64,000 nt of DNA from Paenisporosarcina sp. HGH0030 (GCF_000411295.1 NZ_KE150421.1:2290188-2354187); one strand, 5' to 3'. Shown: positions 28,410 to 37,695, numbered from the stretch's first letter. Notes: generated from the sequence alone by a model not told the origin. A program made the numbers and translations.

Positions 28410-29387
28410 TCATTCTCCTCCAACACTTGACGCGACTGCCGCATTCGTTGCTGCCATCGTAGCAATCATGGCGGCTTGTTGCGCTTGCAACATTAGTTCA
28501 ATGGTAGTGGCAAAACTGACTGAGGTTGTTCCTTCATTATCGATAATGTGTTTCGTTTCGAGTTGGACTGCGATAGGTAAAATCATATCTTTGTACCAAT
28601 TGAAAAGCTTCATTGTTTCCAGTTGACGGTACGTATCAATGACATGTTGCAATTCTACATCTTTAATTTCCAAGGCAGCCAAAAATCCGATCATGACATA
28701 GTGCATGGATTTCACTTTGATTCCGGCACTTTTCAGCTGATCTCGTATATGCACAGCTTGCCCAACCAGATTAGCTTGATAGCTCGAACTATTGTATGTA
28801 AGAACTTGCGACATCCATTGAAGTTCATTCCCCATATAAAAACCTTGTGGTCTAAGTTCCGTGTAATAGCGATTCATAGTGGCTGCTCTTTCTTTCGTAT
28901 CGCCCGGTAATTTTCCAAGCATGACTGCATACGGCACATCATCAGGCTGCGTCAGGAATGGGTGATGTGATTTCATCGCATCATATAAGTGTTTTGCTTG
29001 TTCGGCATGTAGTCCTTGTAGAGTTGCATCATCGCTCATCAAAAGTGCTGCTAAATAACTGTATACATTGTTTTTGAACCCTGCTGATTTTAATTTACCT
29101 TGCTTCGTCATTAGATTATCAATTGAAATGGCAGGATCTTCATCTTCCTTCGCCAAAAATGCAACCATCATGTAGTGAATGTGTGAGCGGAGTGGAGATG
29201 TCCAACCAGTTTTTTGTTTGATTGCGTCCGAGGTTGCCAAGAAGCGTTTACCGTCAAACGTTTTACCTGTCGTGACATAGTAATTTGCTATCGATAACGT
29301 AATTCGTTTATCGGTAGTCCATCCAACTGCGTTCTTTACTTGTTCAAATGTTGTTTGCAAATCTTGTTTCACTTTATCCATCGTCAT
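28410..29387 (-). CDS. DUF4003 family protein
   Basis: A 325-residue cytoplasmic protein fitting DUF4003: TGWTSPLRSHIHYMMVAFLA and two all-helical repeats with Y-rich stretches. The C-terminus is Ala-rich. No known function. The ATG at 29387 follows GGGAG. It lies 24 bases after the stop of the APH-type kinase gene in the same direction, so the two may be co-transcribed. Confidence 0.75.
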   Translation of the reverse strand: MTMDKVKQDLQTTFEQVKNAVGWTTDKRITLSIANYYVTTGKTFDGKRFLATSDAIKQKTGWTSPLRSHIHYMMVAFLAKEDEDPAISIDNLMTKQGKLKSAGFKNNVYSYLAALLMSDDATLQGLHAEQAKHLYDAMKSHHPFLTQPDDVPYAVMLGKLPGDTKERAATMNRYYTELRPQGFYMGNELQWMSQVLTYNSSSYQANLVGQAVHIRDQLKSAGIKVKSMHYVMIGFLAALEIKDVELQHVIDTYRQLETMKLFNWYKDMILPIAVQLETKHIIDNEGTTSVSFATTIELMLQAQQAAMIATMAATNAAVASSVGGE

Positions 29388-29411
29388 ATCATCCACTCCC
29401 TTTACCAACAT

Positions 29412-30416
29412 TTACGAAGAATGATGATTAAAAGTTTCATTCATCCACATTCTCAATTCTTGTTCATATGGAACTTTCTTTTGACGCAAGTTCTCTTCAA
29501 GTTCAATTAACTTGTCTGATTGCCATTGCTCCAAGTGATCATGGTCCCAGGATTTCTGAAATAACAGATACAAAAATACTTCCCTTATTTGTAGGAACAG
29601 TGTGAGTTGGGTTAAATCGGCTTCAGTGAGTGACCGACTACTTGTATATCCTTTCAGAAAATGCTTCAAAAATTCTTGTTGGAACGTGGTCCATTCTGGA
29701 TGATACGAGCTTCCCGTCCACAGAGCATGATAAATAGAAGTCGATAAATCTTGGACGAACCAATTGTAAGCACAATCATCGAAATCAAAAATAATGAGTT
29801 GTTGAGCTTTCACGAAAAAATTCCCTTGATGCAAATCATTGTGAATCAATCCGAAGCGTTCTTTGGTTTTTGGAAAAGTAGCCAATCTTGACTTGTAGTC
29901 ATCGTAAATTTCCTTTAGCCAAGGTTCACTCTCTTCCAACATGGATGGCATTGGATTTATTTCTTCATCATCCATCCAAACGGGGCGATTGATTTTCTCT
30001 TCCATGTTTTCACTGATGCCATGCAATTTTGCAATTGTTTTTCCCCACTCGTAAAAGAATGCATTGTTCCACTGAGAGAGATCCGACACATCTATTTCTT
30101 TATCTTCTACATATTGAAATACCGTCAGCCAATAGCTTTCATTGTCGATTATTAATGTTGATATGTATTTGTCATTAATCGTGATTACGTCTGGCACATG
30201 TATTTGATTTCTTTTTAGTGATTCGACATATCCCAGTTCAGCATCTATCAATGCTTTTGACCTTTTAAGAATTGGTGTCAAACGGGCAATATAAGGTCGA
30301 TTATTCATCTGAAAGTGAAACACAACATTTTGGAAACCACCCGATAATCGTTTTACATTTGTAATTTCCTGATTGGTTAACTTCGATAAGCTTAATAAAA
30401 TTTTATGACTATCCAT
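29412..30416 (-). CDS. APH-type phosphotransferase (kinase)
   Basis: A 334-residue aminoglycoside-phosphotransferase/choline-kinase fold protein. The N-lobe has LSGGFQNVVFHF, the Brenner-type catalytic loop is LIHNDLHQGNFF (Asp), and the metal Asp is in IIFDFDDCAY. It resembles the YerI/SrkA-like kinases of small molecules; the substrate is unknown. The start at 30416 has GGAAG eight bases upstream; an ATG at 30431 is an alternative with a poorer site. Confidence 0.85.
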   Translation of the reverse strand: MDSHKILLSLSKLTNQEITNVKRLSGGFQNVVFHFQMNNRPYIARLTPILKRSKALIDAELGYVESLKRNQIHVPDVITINDKYISTLIIDNESYWLTVFQYVEDKEIDVSDLSQWNNAFFYEWGKTIAKLHGISENMEEKINRPVWMDDEEINPMPSMLEESEPWLKEIYDDYKSRLATFPKTKERFGLIHNDLHQGNFFVKAQQLIIFDFDDCAYNWFVQDLSTSIYHALWTGSSYHPEWTTFQQEFLKHFLKGYTSSRSLTEADLTQLTLFLQIREVFLYLLFQKSWDHDHLEQWQSDKLIELEENLRQKKVPYEQELRMWMNETFNHHSS

Positions 30417-30521
30417 ACTGTTTACTTCCATTTCTTATTTAAATTTGCATAGAAAAAACGGATATTTAGAGAATTTTGGGATATACCAACTACAAAGAAT
30501 TATATCGAAAGGATGATATAC

Positions 30522-31013
30522 ATGAAATCGAAAAAGACATTCACCGTGGCAAGTTTATTGCTCTCTTCTGCCCTCTTCCTTGGGGCTTGTGGAGATAAGG
30601 ACGAGATTACAAAAGATGTGACCAATAACAATACAGGAAATGATATCGAGGATAATGCTCCAGGTGATAATCCAGCAGATACCGGTGAATCATTTGAATT
30701 TAGGAAATTTGAACTAGAAGTAGATTATCCTGACCAACCAGAAGCGCTTGATGTAAATTATGAGGAAAAAAAAGACTCTACCGACGCGGAATACAAAAAT
30801 GTAGCAGATGGTAGTAGTGAGGCTACTGGTAAGGAAGCCATGGCAAAATTGAAGCCTTTATTGGTAAAAATGCGATTAAAAGAAAACATGTCTGAAGAAG
30901 TAATTATTGACCAAATTGTTAGCGCTTTTGGCATTGAAGATAATTACACATTACTTGAAGCAAGTATCACGTGGCAAAATGATGAGAAAAAAGAAATTGT
31001 AGTTACAAAATAA
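30522..31013 (+). CDS. YusW-like lipoprotein
   Basis: A 163-residue secreted lipoprotein: signal peptide with LFLGAC lipobox at about residue 23, a linker rich in Asn/Asp, then a YusW-like domain (FRKFELEVDYPD and a repeated half). Function unknown. AAAGGA precedes the ATG. Terminator directly downstream. Confidence 0.8.
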   Translation: MKSKKTFTVASLLLSSALFLGACGDKDEITKDVTNNNTGNDIEDNAPGDNPADTGESFEFRKFELEVDYPDQPEALDVNYEEKKDSTDAEYKNVADGSSEATGKEAMAKLKPLLVKMRLKENMSEEVIIDQIVSAFGIEDNYTLLEASITWQNDEKKEIVVTK

Positions 31014-31022
31014 AATTAATTT

Positions 31023-31052
31023 GAGCCCTTGACCTTCGTTGAGGGCTCTTTT
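31023..31052 (+). terminator. Terminator of the YusW-like gene
   Basis: Stem GAGCCCT / AGGGCTC with a 12-base loop and a run of four T. Confidence 0.8.
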
Positions 31053-31118
31053 CATGTAGAAACCTCCAATGTAAGGTACATTACTACATAAAAGAAAATA
31101 TAAAATGGAGGTAAGATA

Positions 31119-32123
31119 ATGCAAAAACAAATAAAATTAATCAATCGACCAACGGGCACACCAACTAAAGAGAATTTCGAAATTGTCACTGCACCCATTG
31201 ACAGTGCGTTTGAAGGTGAAGTAGTAGTAAAAACTGTTTACATTTCAGTGGATCCATATTTACGTGGTCGGATGAATGATGCGAAATCTTATATTCCACC
31301 TTTTGAGTTGAATGAAATGATATCAAGCGGAATCATAGGACAAGTCGTTCAATCGATGTCCTCACTTTTCGAAAAAGGCGATGTCGTTCTCGGATCATTG
31401 CCATGGCAAGAATATAGTGTGGTAAAAGAAAGTGCCGTCCGTAAAATTGATCACCGTATTGCGCCTGCCTCTGCTTATTTGAGTGTGCTGGGCATGACTG
31501 GTTTGACAGCTTACTTTGGCTTACTGGATATCGGGAAACCTAAAGAAGGTGAAACGGTGGTTGTGTCAGGAGCTGCAGGTGCTGTAGGGTCCATCGTGGG
31601 ACAAATTGCGAAAATTAAAGGCACGCGTGTCGTTGGAATTGCTGGTTCTGATGAGAAAGTGAAGTTTTTGGTCGAGGAACTGGGTTTTGATGCGGCAATA
31701 AATTATAAAACTCAGGATGTTGCTCAAGCGTTACGCGAAGCTTGTCCAAATGGAATTGATGTATACTTCGAAAACGTGGGTGGGGAAATTTCAGATGCTA
31801 TCTTCCCTCTTTTGAATAATTTTGCGCGTATTCCTGTATGTGGCGCAATTTCTTCTTATAATAATAAACAAGCGGACGTTGGACCTCGTGTTCAAGGATA
31901 CTTAATCAAGACGAGCTCATTGATGCAAGGCTTCACTGTTGGCAATTACTCTTCTCGTTTTGGAGAAGGCGCAAAAGAATTGGCAACTTGGCTCAAAGAA
32001 GGCAAACTGAAATACGAGGAAACGATTACGGAAGGTTTCGATCATACGATTGACGCATTTCTCGATCTTTTCAAAGGCGTAAACCTTGGGAAAGCGATTG
32101 TGAAAGTATCGAAAATCGAATAA
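31119..32123 (+). CDS. NADP-dependent MDR-family oxidoreductase (YfmJ-like)
   Basis: A 334-residue medium-chain reductase lacking the structural zinc Cys cluster. VSVDPYLRGRM near residue 46 and the cofactor loop SGAAGAVGSIVGQIAK near 151 are typical of the leukotriene B4 dehydrogenase/curcumin reductase (YfmJ) group, which reduce enones with NADPH. TGGAGG precedes the ATG. Single gene. Confidence 0.9.
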   Translation: MQKQIKLINRPTGTPTKENFEIVTAPIDSAFEGEVVVKTVYISVDPYLRGRMNDAKSYIPPFELNEMISSGIIGQVVQSMSSLFEKGDVVLGSLPWQEYSVVKESAVRKIDHRIAPASAYLSVLGMTGLTAYFGLLDIGKPKEGETVVVSGAAGAVGSIVGQIAKIKGTRVVGIAGSDEKVKFLVEELGFDAAINYKTQDVAQALREACPNGIDVYFENVGGEISDAIFPLLNNFARIPVCGAISSYNNKQADVGPRVQGYLIKTSSLMQGFTVGNYSSRFGEGAKELATWLKEGKLKYEETITEGFDHTIDAFLDLFKGVNLGKAIVKVSKIE

Positions 32124-32130
32124 CAATTTT

Positions 32131-32164
32131 AGCCGTTCTGGTTTATTCCAAAACGGTTTTTCTT
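32131..32164. terminator. Terminator shared by convergent genes
   Basis: Stem AGCCGTTCTGG / CCAAAACGGTTT with one mismatch and a six-base loop, then T-rich. It overlaps the end of the minus-strand membrane gene. Confidence 0.7.
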
Positions 32165-32622
32165 TCTCTTTTTGCGGGACGATATTTCTTACCGATTTTA
32201 AATATAATTGGTGTTCCGATGATGGTTGGCAAGAACCAGAAGATAAGCACAGGCAATTCGTTTAGAAGTGGTATTCGATGAATGTTAACAACCAGTGTGG
32301 CTGTAAATATCCCTATGTAAGATCCCAACATCCCTCCGATATGGATACGCAGCCAGTTTTTCCATCTGATTTTTGCAGATGTATAGCCAAGCAATGCAAG
32401 ACCATATGAAAATATTCCTATATAAAAGAGGTAGGCACTTTCTTTCCAGTGCATAATAGACATCACGACAGTACTGATAAATACCAACAGGAAAAATCCA
32501 TGATAAATCTCTCCACTGATTGTATGTCTGCCTTTTCTCTTTTTAGAAATACCAGCCAGCAAACCAGTAATCAAACAAATGCATCCAGCTGCAATATGAA
32601 TCATTAAAAACAGGTTGAACAA
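32143..32622 (-). CDS. DUF2306-like membrane protein
   Basis: About 159 residues with five hydrophobic segments and the IHIAAG..., GRHTISGEIYH and IHIGGMLGSYIG motifs that fit the DUF2306 group. Function unknown. The likely start is the TTG at 32622, eight bases after GGAGG; the longer frame from 32637 starts inside that site. Confidence 0.65.
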   Translation of the reverse strand: MFNLFLMIHIAAGCICLITGLLAGISKKRKGRHTISGEIYHGFFLLVFISTVVMSIMHWKESAYLFYIGIFSYGLALLGYTSAKIRWKNWLRIHIGGMLGSYIGIFTATLVVNIHRIPLLNELPVLIFWFLPTIIGTPIIFKIGKKYRPAKRERKTVLE

Positions 32623-32771
32623 ATTCAACACCTCCAATTATTTACAGTTTATTTCCTAATTATAGTAGCATACATAAAGTTCCATTTCATTCATTCAAAA
32701 AAATATTCGATTGTTAATCTTATCTCTACTCTTATATGATTAAGTTATTAAAGATTGCGGAGGTCACCCAC

Positions 32772-33593
32772 ATGAGTGAATTTGATCTTGTACAAGAAAC
32801 TACATCTTTCCAATCAGTTGAAACGTTGAAACAACAGTTGCAGACACTTGGCATCAAAGCAGGAGATGCTATCATGGTTCATTCATCTATCAAATCAATG
32901 GGGTGGATTGCCGGTGGTGCAAAAGCTGTCATCGACGCATTGATGGAAACTATCACGGAAAAAGGGACCATTATCATGCCAGCCCAATCTGCCGAGAACT
33001 CAGAGCCTTCCTATTGGATGCTGCCGCCAGTTCCAAAAGAATGGCATGCGCCTATCCGAGAACATACTCCCGCTTACGATCCACATTTGACCCCACTACG
33101 TGGAATGGGCAAAATAGCGGAATGCTTTCATCGTCATCCTAAAACCATTCGCAGCTATCACCCTGTTCACAGCTTTATGGCCTGGGGCAAGGATGCTGAA
33201 AAATGGATGATGGAACATCCACTTGAGGATTCATTTGGAATGACTTCCCCACTCGGTTCATTTTTAAATGAAAATGTTAAAATCCTGTTAATTGGTGTCG
33301 GATATGATTCGTGTACAGCTTTGCACCTATCGGAGAATTTAATTGAAAAGAAGACTTACATGAATCAGGGTGCAGCGATGCTGGTGGACGGTGAGCGTCA
33401 GTGGATTGAGTACCAAACACTTGATGTAGACTCGGATCGTTTCCCAGACCTTGGAGAAGCATTTGAAAAAGAACATCCCGATGCCTATCATGTAGGGAAA
33501 TTAGGTCAAGCCGACTGCCGCATCATTCAAATGAAACAGCTAGTTGATTTTGGGGCGGAGTGGTTAAAAGAAAATCCTGTAGAGGAAGATTAA
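32772..33593 (+). CDS. AAC(3)-family N-acetyltransferase
   Basis: A 273-residue member of the aminoglycoside 3-N-acetyltransferase family (YokD-like): VHSSIKSMGWIAGGAKAVIDAL at the N-terminus, GTIIMPAQS, HPVHSF (the conserved active-site histidine) and a GSFLNENVKILLIGVGYDSCTALH segment. It may acetylate aminoglycosides or another amine. The ATG at 32772 follows GGAGGT. It is chromosomal and lacks mobile signs. Confidence 0.85.
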   Translation: MSEFDLVQETTSFQSVETLKQQLQTLGIKAGDAIMVHSSIKSMGWIAGGAKAVIDALMETITEKGTIIMPAQSAENSEPSYWMLPPVPKEWHAPIREHTPAYDPHLTPLRGMGKIAECFHRHPKTIRSYHPVHSFMAWGKDAEKWMMEHPLEDSFGMTSPLGSFLNENVKILLIGVGYDSCTALHLSENLIEKKTYMNQGAAMLVDGERQWIEYQTLDVDSDRFPDLGEAFEKEHPDAYHVGKLGQADCRIIQMKQLVDFGAEWLKENPVEED

Positions 33594-33659
33594 AAAATTT
33601 TGTTAGTAAAATTCTCATTTTTGTTCATCCTAATGGAACTAACATGATGGAGGAACAAA

Positions 33660-34997
33660 ATGAAAAATAAATTTTATAAATTTGCGATAGGAGCTATTCT
33701 TTGCCTAAGTGTCATAGCTCCTATCGCCACTTTCGCAACTCATTACACGTCCACCCAGAATGAAAAAGAAACCAATCTTGAAACAAAAATACTGCAGTCT
33801 CTTGATGCAGATAATATGTATAACAATATTAAATTTTTATCCAAAACACCTAGGGTCGCTGGGACCCAGCAAGAAGATGCTGCAGTTGCTTATATCAAAA
33901 AGCAATTCGAATCTTACGGGTATAAAGCCGAAGTTCAAGCATTCACTTTCAATGACTATACAGCCCCTAATTCCATCGGGTTGGATGTCGAGCGATTTTC
34001 GAAAAAACTGAATCCGCAGGCTTTAGAATATTCGGTTAGTGGAAAAGCTACCGCGGAAGTTATCTTCGCGGGACTTGGTCAGAAAAACGACATCGCACAA
34101 TTGGACCTTACCGGAAAAATCATACTCCTGCAACGTGGCGTCATCAGCTTCAAGGAGAAAATGTTGAATGTGGCTGCGAAAGGTGCTGCCGGGGTCATAT
34201 TTTACAACAATGCACCAGGAACCATCATGGGAAGTTTAGGTGAACCAAATAAGGCTTATGTTCCGTCTGTGCTGTTGACCCAGACAGAAGGAGAAGCGAT
34301 ATTGATTCATCTCAACAAAAACCCGCGTGCTGTTGTCTCATTGAACATTGAAGGTGCTAAATCCGCTCAAAATACATCGCACAATGTCATTGCAACTAAA
34401 AAGCCCAACGTTTCCAACAAAGCATCTCATGATATATTGGTCATCGGTGCTCATCACGATTCAGTTGCAAGTGCGCCGGGTGCTAATGACGATGCATCAG
34501 GAACTGCCATGACACTTGAACTTGCACGTGTCTTGAAAACCATTCCAACCGACACAGAAATTCGTTTTATCACGTTCGGTGCGGAAGAGCTTGGATTACT
34601 TGGATCCAATCATTATGTCGAACAGTTACCGAAAAATGAAATCAGCCGAATCGTGGCAAATTTCAATTTGGACATGGTCGGTAGCAAAGATGCCGGGGAA
34701 CTAATCTTGCAAACGGTCGATAATAAGCCTAACCTTGTTACTGAACTCGCCCAGGATGCCAGCACACAGCTAAACGGTGCACCAACACCTTACAATCAAG
34801 GTGATAGCAGCGACCATGTACCCTTTTCAAAGGCAGGCATTCCCGCTGCCCTATTCATCCACAATCCCGCTGAGCCTTGGTACCACAAGCCACAAGATAC
34901 TATAGATAAAATCAGCAAAGAAAAACTGCAAGACGTTTCGGAAATCGTCAGTATAGCTGTGTGGAATCAAATCAAAATCGATCGCCAAGTCAAATAG
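33660..34997 (+). CDS. Secreted M28 family aminopeptidase with PA domain
   Basis: A 445-residue exported zinc peptidase: signal peptide ending near residue 29, a PA insert (about residues 120-220, with GKIILLQRGVISFKEKMLNVA), then the M28 core with ligands in IGAHHDS, GANDDASG, FGAEELGLLGS, LDMVG and HVPFSKAGIP. It cleaves N-terminal amino acids from peptides outside the cell. GGAGG precedes the ATG. It fits the peptide-scavenging content of the window. Confidence 0.9.
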   Translation: MKNKFYKFAIGAILCLSVIAPIATFATHYTSTQNEKETNLETKILQSLDADNMYNNIKFLSKTPRVAGTQQEDAAVAYIKKQFESYGYKAEVQAFTFNDYTAPNSIGLDVERFSKKLNPQALEYSVSGKATAEVIFAGLGQKNDIAQLDLTGKIILLQRGVISFKEKMLNVAAKGAAGVIFYNNAPGTIMGSLGEPNKAYVPSVLLTQTEGEAILIHLNKNPRAVVSLNIEGAKSAQNTSHNVIATKKPNVSNKASHDILVIGAHHDSVASAPGANDDASGTAMTLELARVLKTIPTDTEIRFITFGAEELGLLGSNHYVEQLPKNEISRIVANFNLDMVGSKDAGELILQTVDNKPNLVTELAQDASTQLNGAPTPYNQGDSSDHVPFSKAGIPAALFIHNPAEPWYHKPQDTIDKISKEKLQDVSEIVSIAVWNQIKIDRQVK

Positions 34998-35008
34998 TGT
35001 AAACCTTA

Positions 35009-35053
35009 AACCCCACGTCACTGGATCGGATGATCTCGTTACGTGGGGTTTTT
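35009..35053 (+). terminator. Terminator of the M28 peptidase gene
   Basis: Stem AACCCCACGT / ACGTGGGGTT with a 22-base loop and five T. Confidence 0.82.
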
Positions 35054-35151
35054 ACGTAACGTCTACTATACTTTCACAGAGCCTCCAAAAGGATTACTAC
35101 GGCTGGGTGAGAGAGGACGATGAACTATGGATAGCACTCGTGGAAGATTAA
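35053..35151 (+). pseudogene. C-terminal gene fragment
   Basis: An open frame without a start ends with YYGWVREDDELWIALVED and TAA. The pattern looks like the end of a soluble protein rather than random sequence. A hairpin AATCCTCC / GGGAGGATT with T-run (about 35175-35212) follows, as if the former gene's terminator survived. Parent gene unknown. Confidence 0.35.
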
Positions 35152-35174
35152 TCCTACTCAGTCGTTGCACTAGC

Positions 35175-35212
35175 CAATCCTCCTATACTTTTTACTCTAG
35201 GGAGGATTTTTG
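35175..35212 (+). terminator. Orphan terminator
   Basis: Stem AATCCTCC / GGAGGATT with a long T-rich loop and trailing T, after the gene fragment at 35053-35151. Confidence 0.5.
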
Positions 35213-35395
35213 ATTATCTGACAGATTAGATTAATAATAAATCTTACAAGGCTCAGCCTTTTTTTAAAAAGTGTTTTCTGGGTCTACTTTAATTTGCTTT
35301 TTTTTGATTTTAATTTTCATGGGAGTTTAAGTACATTACTTCACAATGTTTAGTTTTTGATAGTCCAGTTAAATAATCCTTTTACTTCTTTTCAA

Positions 35396-35404
35396 CATAT
35401 AATA
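35396..35404 (+). promoter_or_regulatory. CATATAATA, possible sporulation-type -10
   Basis: The sequence fits the mother-cell sigma-K -10 pattern CATANNNTA and also contains TATAAT. No matching -35 was found at the right spacing, so the sigma factor is uncertain. Confidence 0.3.
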
Positions 35405-35435
35405 TTTAGACCCTAAATTAAAGGAGTGAAATAAC

Positions 35436-35711
35436 ATGGGATTTTTCCAGCCCGAGGGAACAATGGCACCAACTTCCCCTCCCCCACCTCTCATACCAAC
35501 AAAACCTTCTGTATCCTATATAATTGACTGTGTATATCAAAACACTTATGTATGGCTTATAAATGGGGACCAATTCTGGTTTTACCCAACTCGCGTGGAA
35601 TATGGTGAAGTATCTGGATATAGATGGAACGGTTCCTTCTGGCAATTCTACGGAATTGACCCAAGATTTATAGATGCTGTTGCCTGTTATCCTACTCCTA
35701 CCCTTTACTAA
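35436..35711 (+). CDS. Small aromatic-rich Bacillales protein (WFYPT family)
   Basis: A 91-residue protein: a proline-rich N-terminus (TSPPPPLIPT) then a compact domain with YVWLINGDQFWFYPT and GYRWNGSFWQFYGID. I recall similar small proteins in Bacillus and Paenibacillus under misleading names such as transporter; there are no membrane spans and the function is unknown. AAAGGAGTG lies before the ATG. It ends in TAA, after which the same reading frame continues open into the next ORF. Confidence 0.65.
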   Translation: MGFFQPEGTMAPTSPPPPLIPTKPSVSYIIDCVYQNTYVWLINGDQFWFYPTRVEYGEVSGYRWNGSFWQFYGIDPRFIDAVACYPTPTLY

Positions 35712-35726
35712 AATCCAAAAAGTCTT

Positions 35727-36179
35727 TTGGTAATTAAAAACCCTGTATATGTAGAAGTTCCATATTACGGAGAATACTACGTCAAAGTTGATGCAGTTAG
35801 AGGTGCAATTTACGATTATTTTATTAGACCAGTAAAACTGCTTGGCACACATACTCAAAAGAAAACCTTTACTCAAGCTGATGTCGATCAATTTAAGACT
35901 AGTAAACTTGTTGCTCTTTTCGTAGGAACAGCAATAGGGCTTACAGCAACTGGAGTTATAGCGAAATATGTAACACTTTTTACTGCTGCCTTTACTATGG
36001 AAGAAATTGGTGCTTTTGACACTAAAGACGAAGATTGGCCAGACCCACGCGTTGGTTGGGGGCTACGAACAACTATGTACGATAATGGAAGTGCCATTCA
36101 AATTAAATGGGAAGCACTTGATCAGTACGGTAATGTACAAAGGACTCAAAACGGTCAAATTAACTATATAAAATGGTAA
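35727..36179 (+). CDS. Hypothetical protein, start unclear (in frame after a TAA)
   Basis: Up to 150 residues with a central hydrophobic segment (LVALFVGTAIGLTATGVIA) and a polar C-terminus. There is no ATG until residue 90 and no ribosome site before the TTG at 35727. The frame is the same as that of the preceding gene, separated by one TAA and five codons. It is either the tail of a longer gene broken by a stop codon, or a 5'-truncated gene. No family recognised. Confidence 0.45.
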   Translation: MVIKNPVYVEVPYYGEYYVKVDAVRGAIYDYFIRPVKLLGTHTQKKTFTQADVDQFKTSKLVALFVGTAIGLTATGVIAKYVTLFTAAFTMEEIGAFDTKDEDWPDPRVGWGLRTTMYDNGSAIQIKWEALDQYGNVQRTQNGQINYIKW

Positions 36180-36196
36180 TATTTATATAAAAAAAT

Positions 36197-36234
36197 AAAA
36201 AAGGACGATAGCTACTAAGCTTCGTCCTTTTTAT
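36197..36234. terminator. Bidirectional terminator
   Basis: Stem AAAAAAGGACGA / TCGTCCTTTTT, loop 13 bases, T-runs on both strands, between convergent ORFs. Confidence 0.85.
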
Positions 36235-36502
36235 TTGTTTTGATTATATCAAGTATAAGAGTAATGTGAATAATAATGAATATAACTATCAATAAATAGG
36301 TATTAAATTGGTTTATGAAAAATAATCGATATTGATCCGACAAGTAATAGGTAATTAAATTAAAAAGTAGAAGAATTCCAATGTTGACTACTGTTATATA
36401 AGCATTAATCTTCTTAAATCTTTCTTTTTTCTCTTTTAAAAAGATTCGAACTAGTATTAAACCAAATAAAATCAATGAGAAATAGTGAAACTCTATTGGC
36501 AT
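36215..36502 (-). CDS. Small membrane protein (three spans)
   Basis: 95 residues from the ATG at 36502, which follows GGGGGAGAGG. Three hydrophobic segments and lysine-rich loops; no family recognised. It precedes the sigma-factor operon on the other strand. Confidence 0.6.
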   Translation of the reverse strand: MPIEFHYFSLILFGLILVRIFLKEKKERFKKINAYITVVNIGILLLFNLITYYLSDQYRLFFINQFNTYLLIVIFIIIHITLILDIIKTNKKDEA

Positions 36503-36719
36503 GAACCTCTCCCCCAATGCTTTGACTATCAAAATATATATGATTTTTTATGAAAATCATGTAAAATTAACCTAAGAAAAAGATTTTTTAGCATAAACTG
36601 GTTGTTATATTTATACTATATATCCCTTTAATAATAAAGGACATGATTTTATTCATGTTCTATATTTTTTACTCAAAAAGCGAACATACATTCGTAGAAA
36701 TGGGAGGTGGAAGTTTGAA

Positions 36720-37241
36720 ATGAATAAAAATCGACTACTTGCAGAGTTTTTTCAAGATGATAGGAATCGAAAGCTATATCAAGAGTATCTTAGGAATCCA
36801 ACAGGCATTAACCAAAAAATTTTAGATGAAAGATTTAAGGAGTTTTATTTTAGAATCCGTTCGATTGCTTATATACTAAAAAGTTTGCACTTTGAAAGTC
36901 AAAAATTAGATAGAAAAAATCGACTGTATAAGCAACGTTATCAATCAATTTTAGATAGACCAAACGAAGATAATTCTACGTTACTAGATTTAATTGAAGT
37001 ACCACCTCCCAGAGAAGAAACTCATTCAAACAAGTTAGAGGATTATATAACAGATTTTAAATTGCATTCTTCGATAAAAAAATTAACCAATAAACAAAGA
37101 GAAATTTTATTTTATGTATTTGTAATGGAGTTAAAAGATGTTGAGATAGCGAAAACTTTAGCTCTCTCACAGCAGTTTGTTACTAATACGAAGAATGTAG
37201 CATTGAAGAAACTAAGGGGGGAAATGAACGATGTTAGATGA
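36720..37241 (+). CDS. SigO-like sigma factor subunit (region 4)
   Basis: A 173-residue protein. The C-terminal 50 residues (LTNKQREILFYVFVMELKD, then IAKTLALSQQFVTNTKNVALKKLR) form a sigma-70 region 4 helix-turn-helix; there is no recognisable region 2. Size and neighbours fit SigO (YvrI) of B. subtilis, which works only together with RsoA. GGGAGGTGG lies upstream of the ATG. It overlaps the YvrJ gene by 11 bases. Confidence 0.75.
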   Translation: MNKNRLLAEFFQDDRNRKLYQEYLRNPTGINQKILDERFKEFYFRIRSIAYILKSLHFESQKLDRKNRLYKQRYQSILDRPNEDNSTLLDLIEVPPPREETHSNKLEDYITDFKLHSSIKKLTNKQREILFYVFVMELKDVEIAKTLALSQQFVTNTKNVALKKLRGEMNDVR

Positions 37242-37392
37242 AGCGAGTATGATCCAATTAGTAGGCAACTTTGGTTTTCCGATTGTCATGACCATTTATT
37301 TATTGCATCGCTTTGAAAGAAAGATTGAATCTCTCGATAACACAATACAAAACTTAGCAAAAGTTGTTGGAAACAAAGGAGTGAATTCATAA
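37231..37392 (+). CDS. yvrJ: YvrJ family small protein
   Basis: A 53-residue protein, MLDEASMIQLVGNFGFPIVM and a following LLHRFERKIESLD segment: one membrane span and a short amphipathic tail, the YvrJ pattern. In B. subtilis yvrJ adjoins sigO. AAGGGGGG lies nine bases upstream, inside the end of the sigma gene. Its TAA overlaps the next ATG by one base. Confidence 0.8.
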   Translation: MLDEASMIQLVGNFGFPIVMTIYLLHRFERKIESLDNTIQNLAKVVGNKGVNS

Positions 37393-37631
37393 TGAATATT
37401 ATTGAGGAAAAAGAAATAAGAGCAATAATAGAGTTAATTCAGCCTAAAATTAAAAGGTCACTCTTTCAGACATCTCTTGAAAATAGAGAAGATTTGGAAC
37501 AAGAATTAATGTTATATATACTAAAAGTAATTAACAATAAGATAAGTAGAAACGTACCAGGTTTCTTTACCACTTTTGGACAATCATTCAACATAACAGA
37601 AAACGAATTATTGTCCTTTGAACTATCTTAG
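37392..37631 (+). CDS. RsoA-like sigma co-factor (region 2-like)
   Basis: A 79-residue protein, about the same size as B. subtilis RsoA, which supplies sigma region 2 activity to SigO. The stretch REDLEQELMLYILKVINN resembles sigma region 2 helices. The assignment rests mainly on gene order (SigO-like, YvrJ, this gene), overlapping translation and length. AAAGGAGTG lies eight bases before the ATG. Confidence 0.65.
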   Translation: MNIIEEKEIRAIIELIQPKIKRSLFQTSLENREDLEQELMLYILKVINNKISRNVPGFFTTFGQSFNITENELLSFELS

Positions 37632-37695
37632 TGTAACCATTGAAAAAAATTTTAATTAAAATTTAGCGAGCATAATCAATTTCTAGGTAAAAAAC

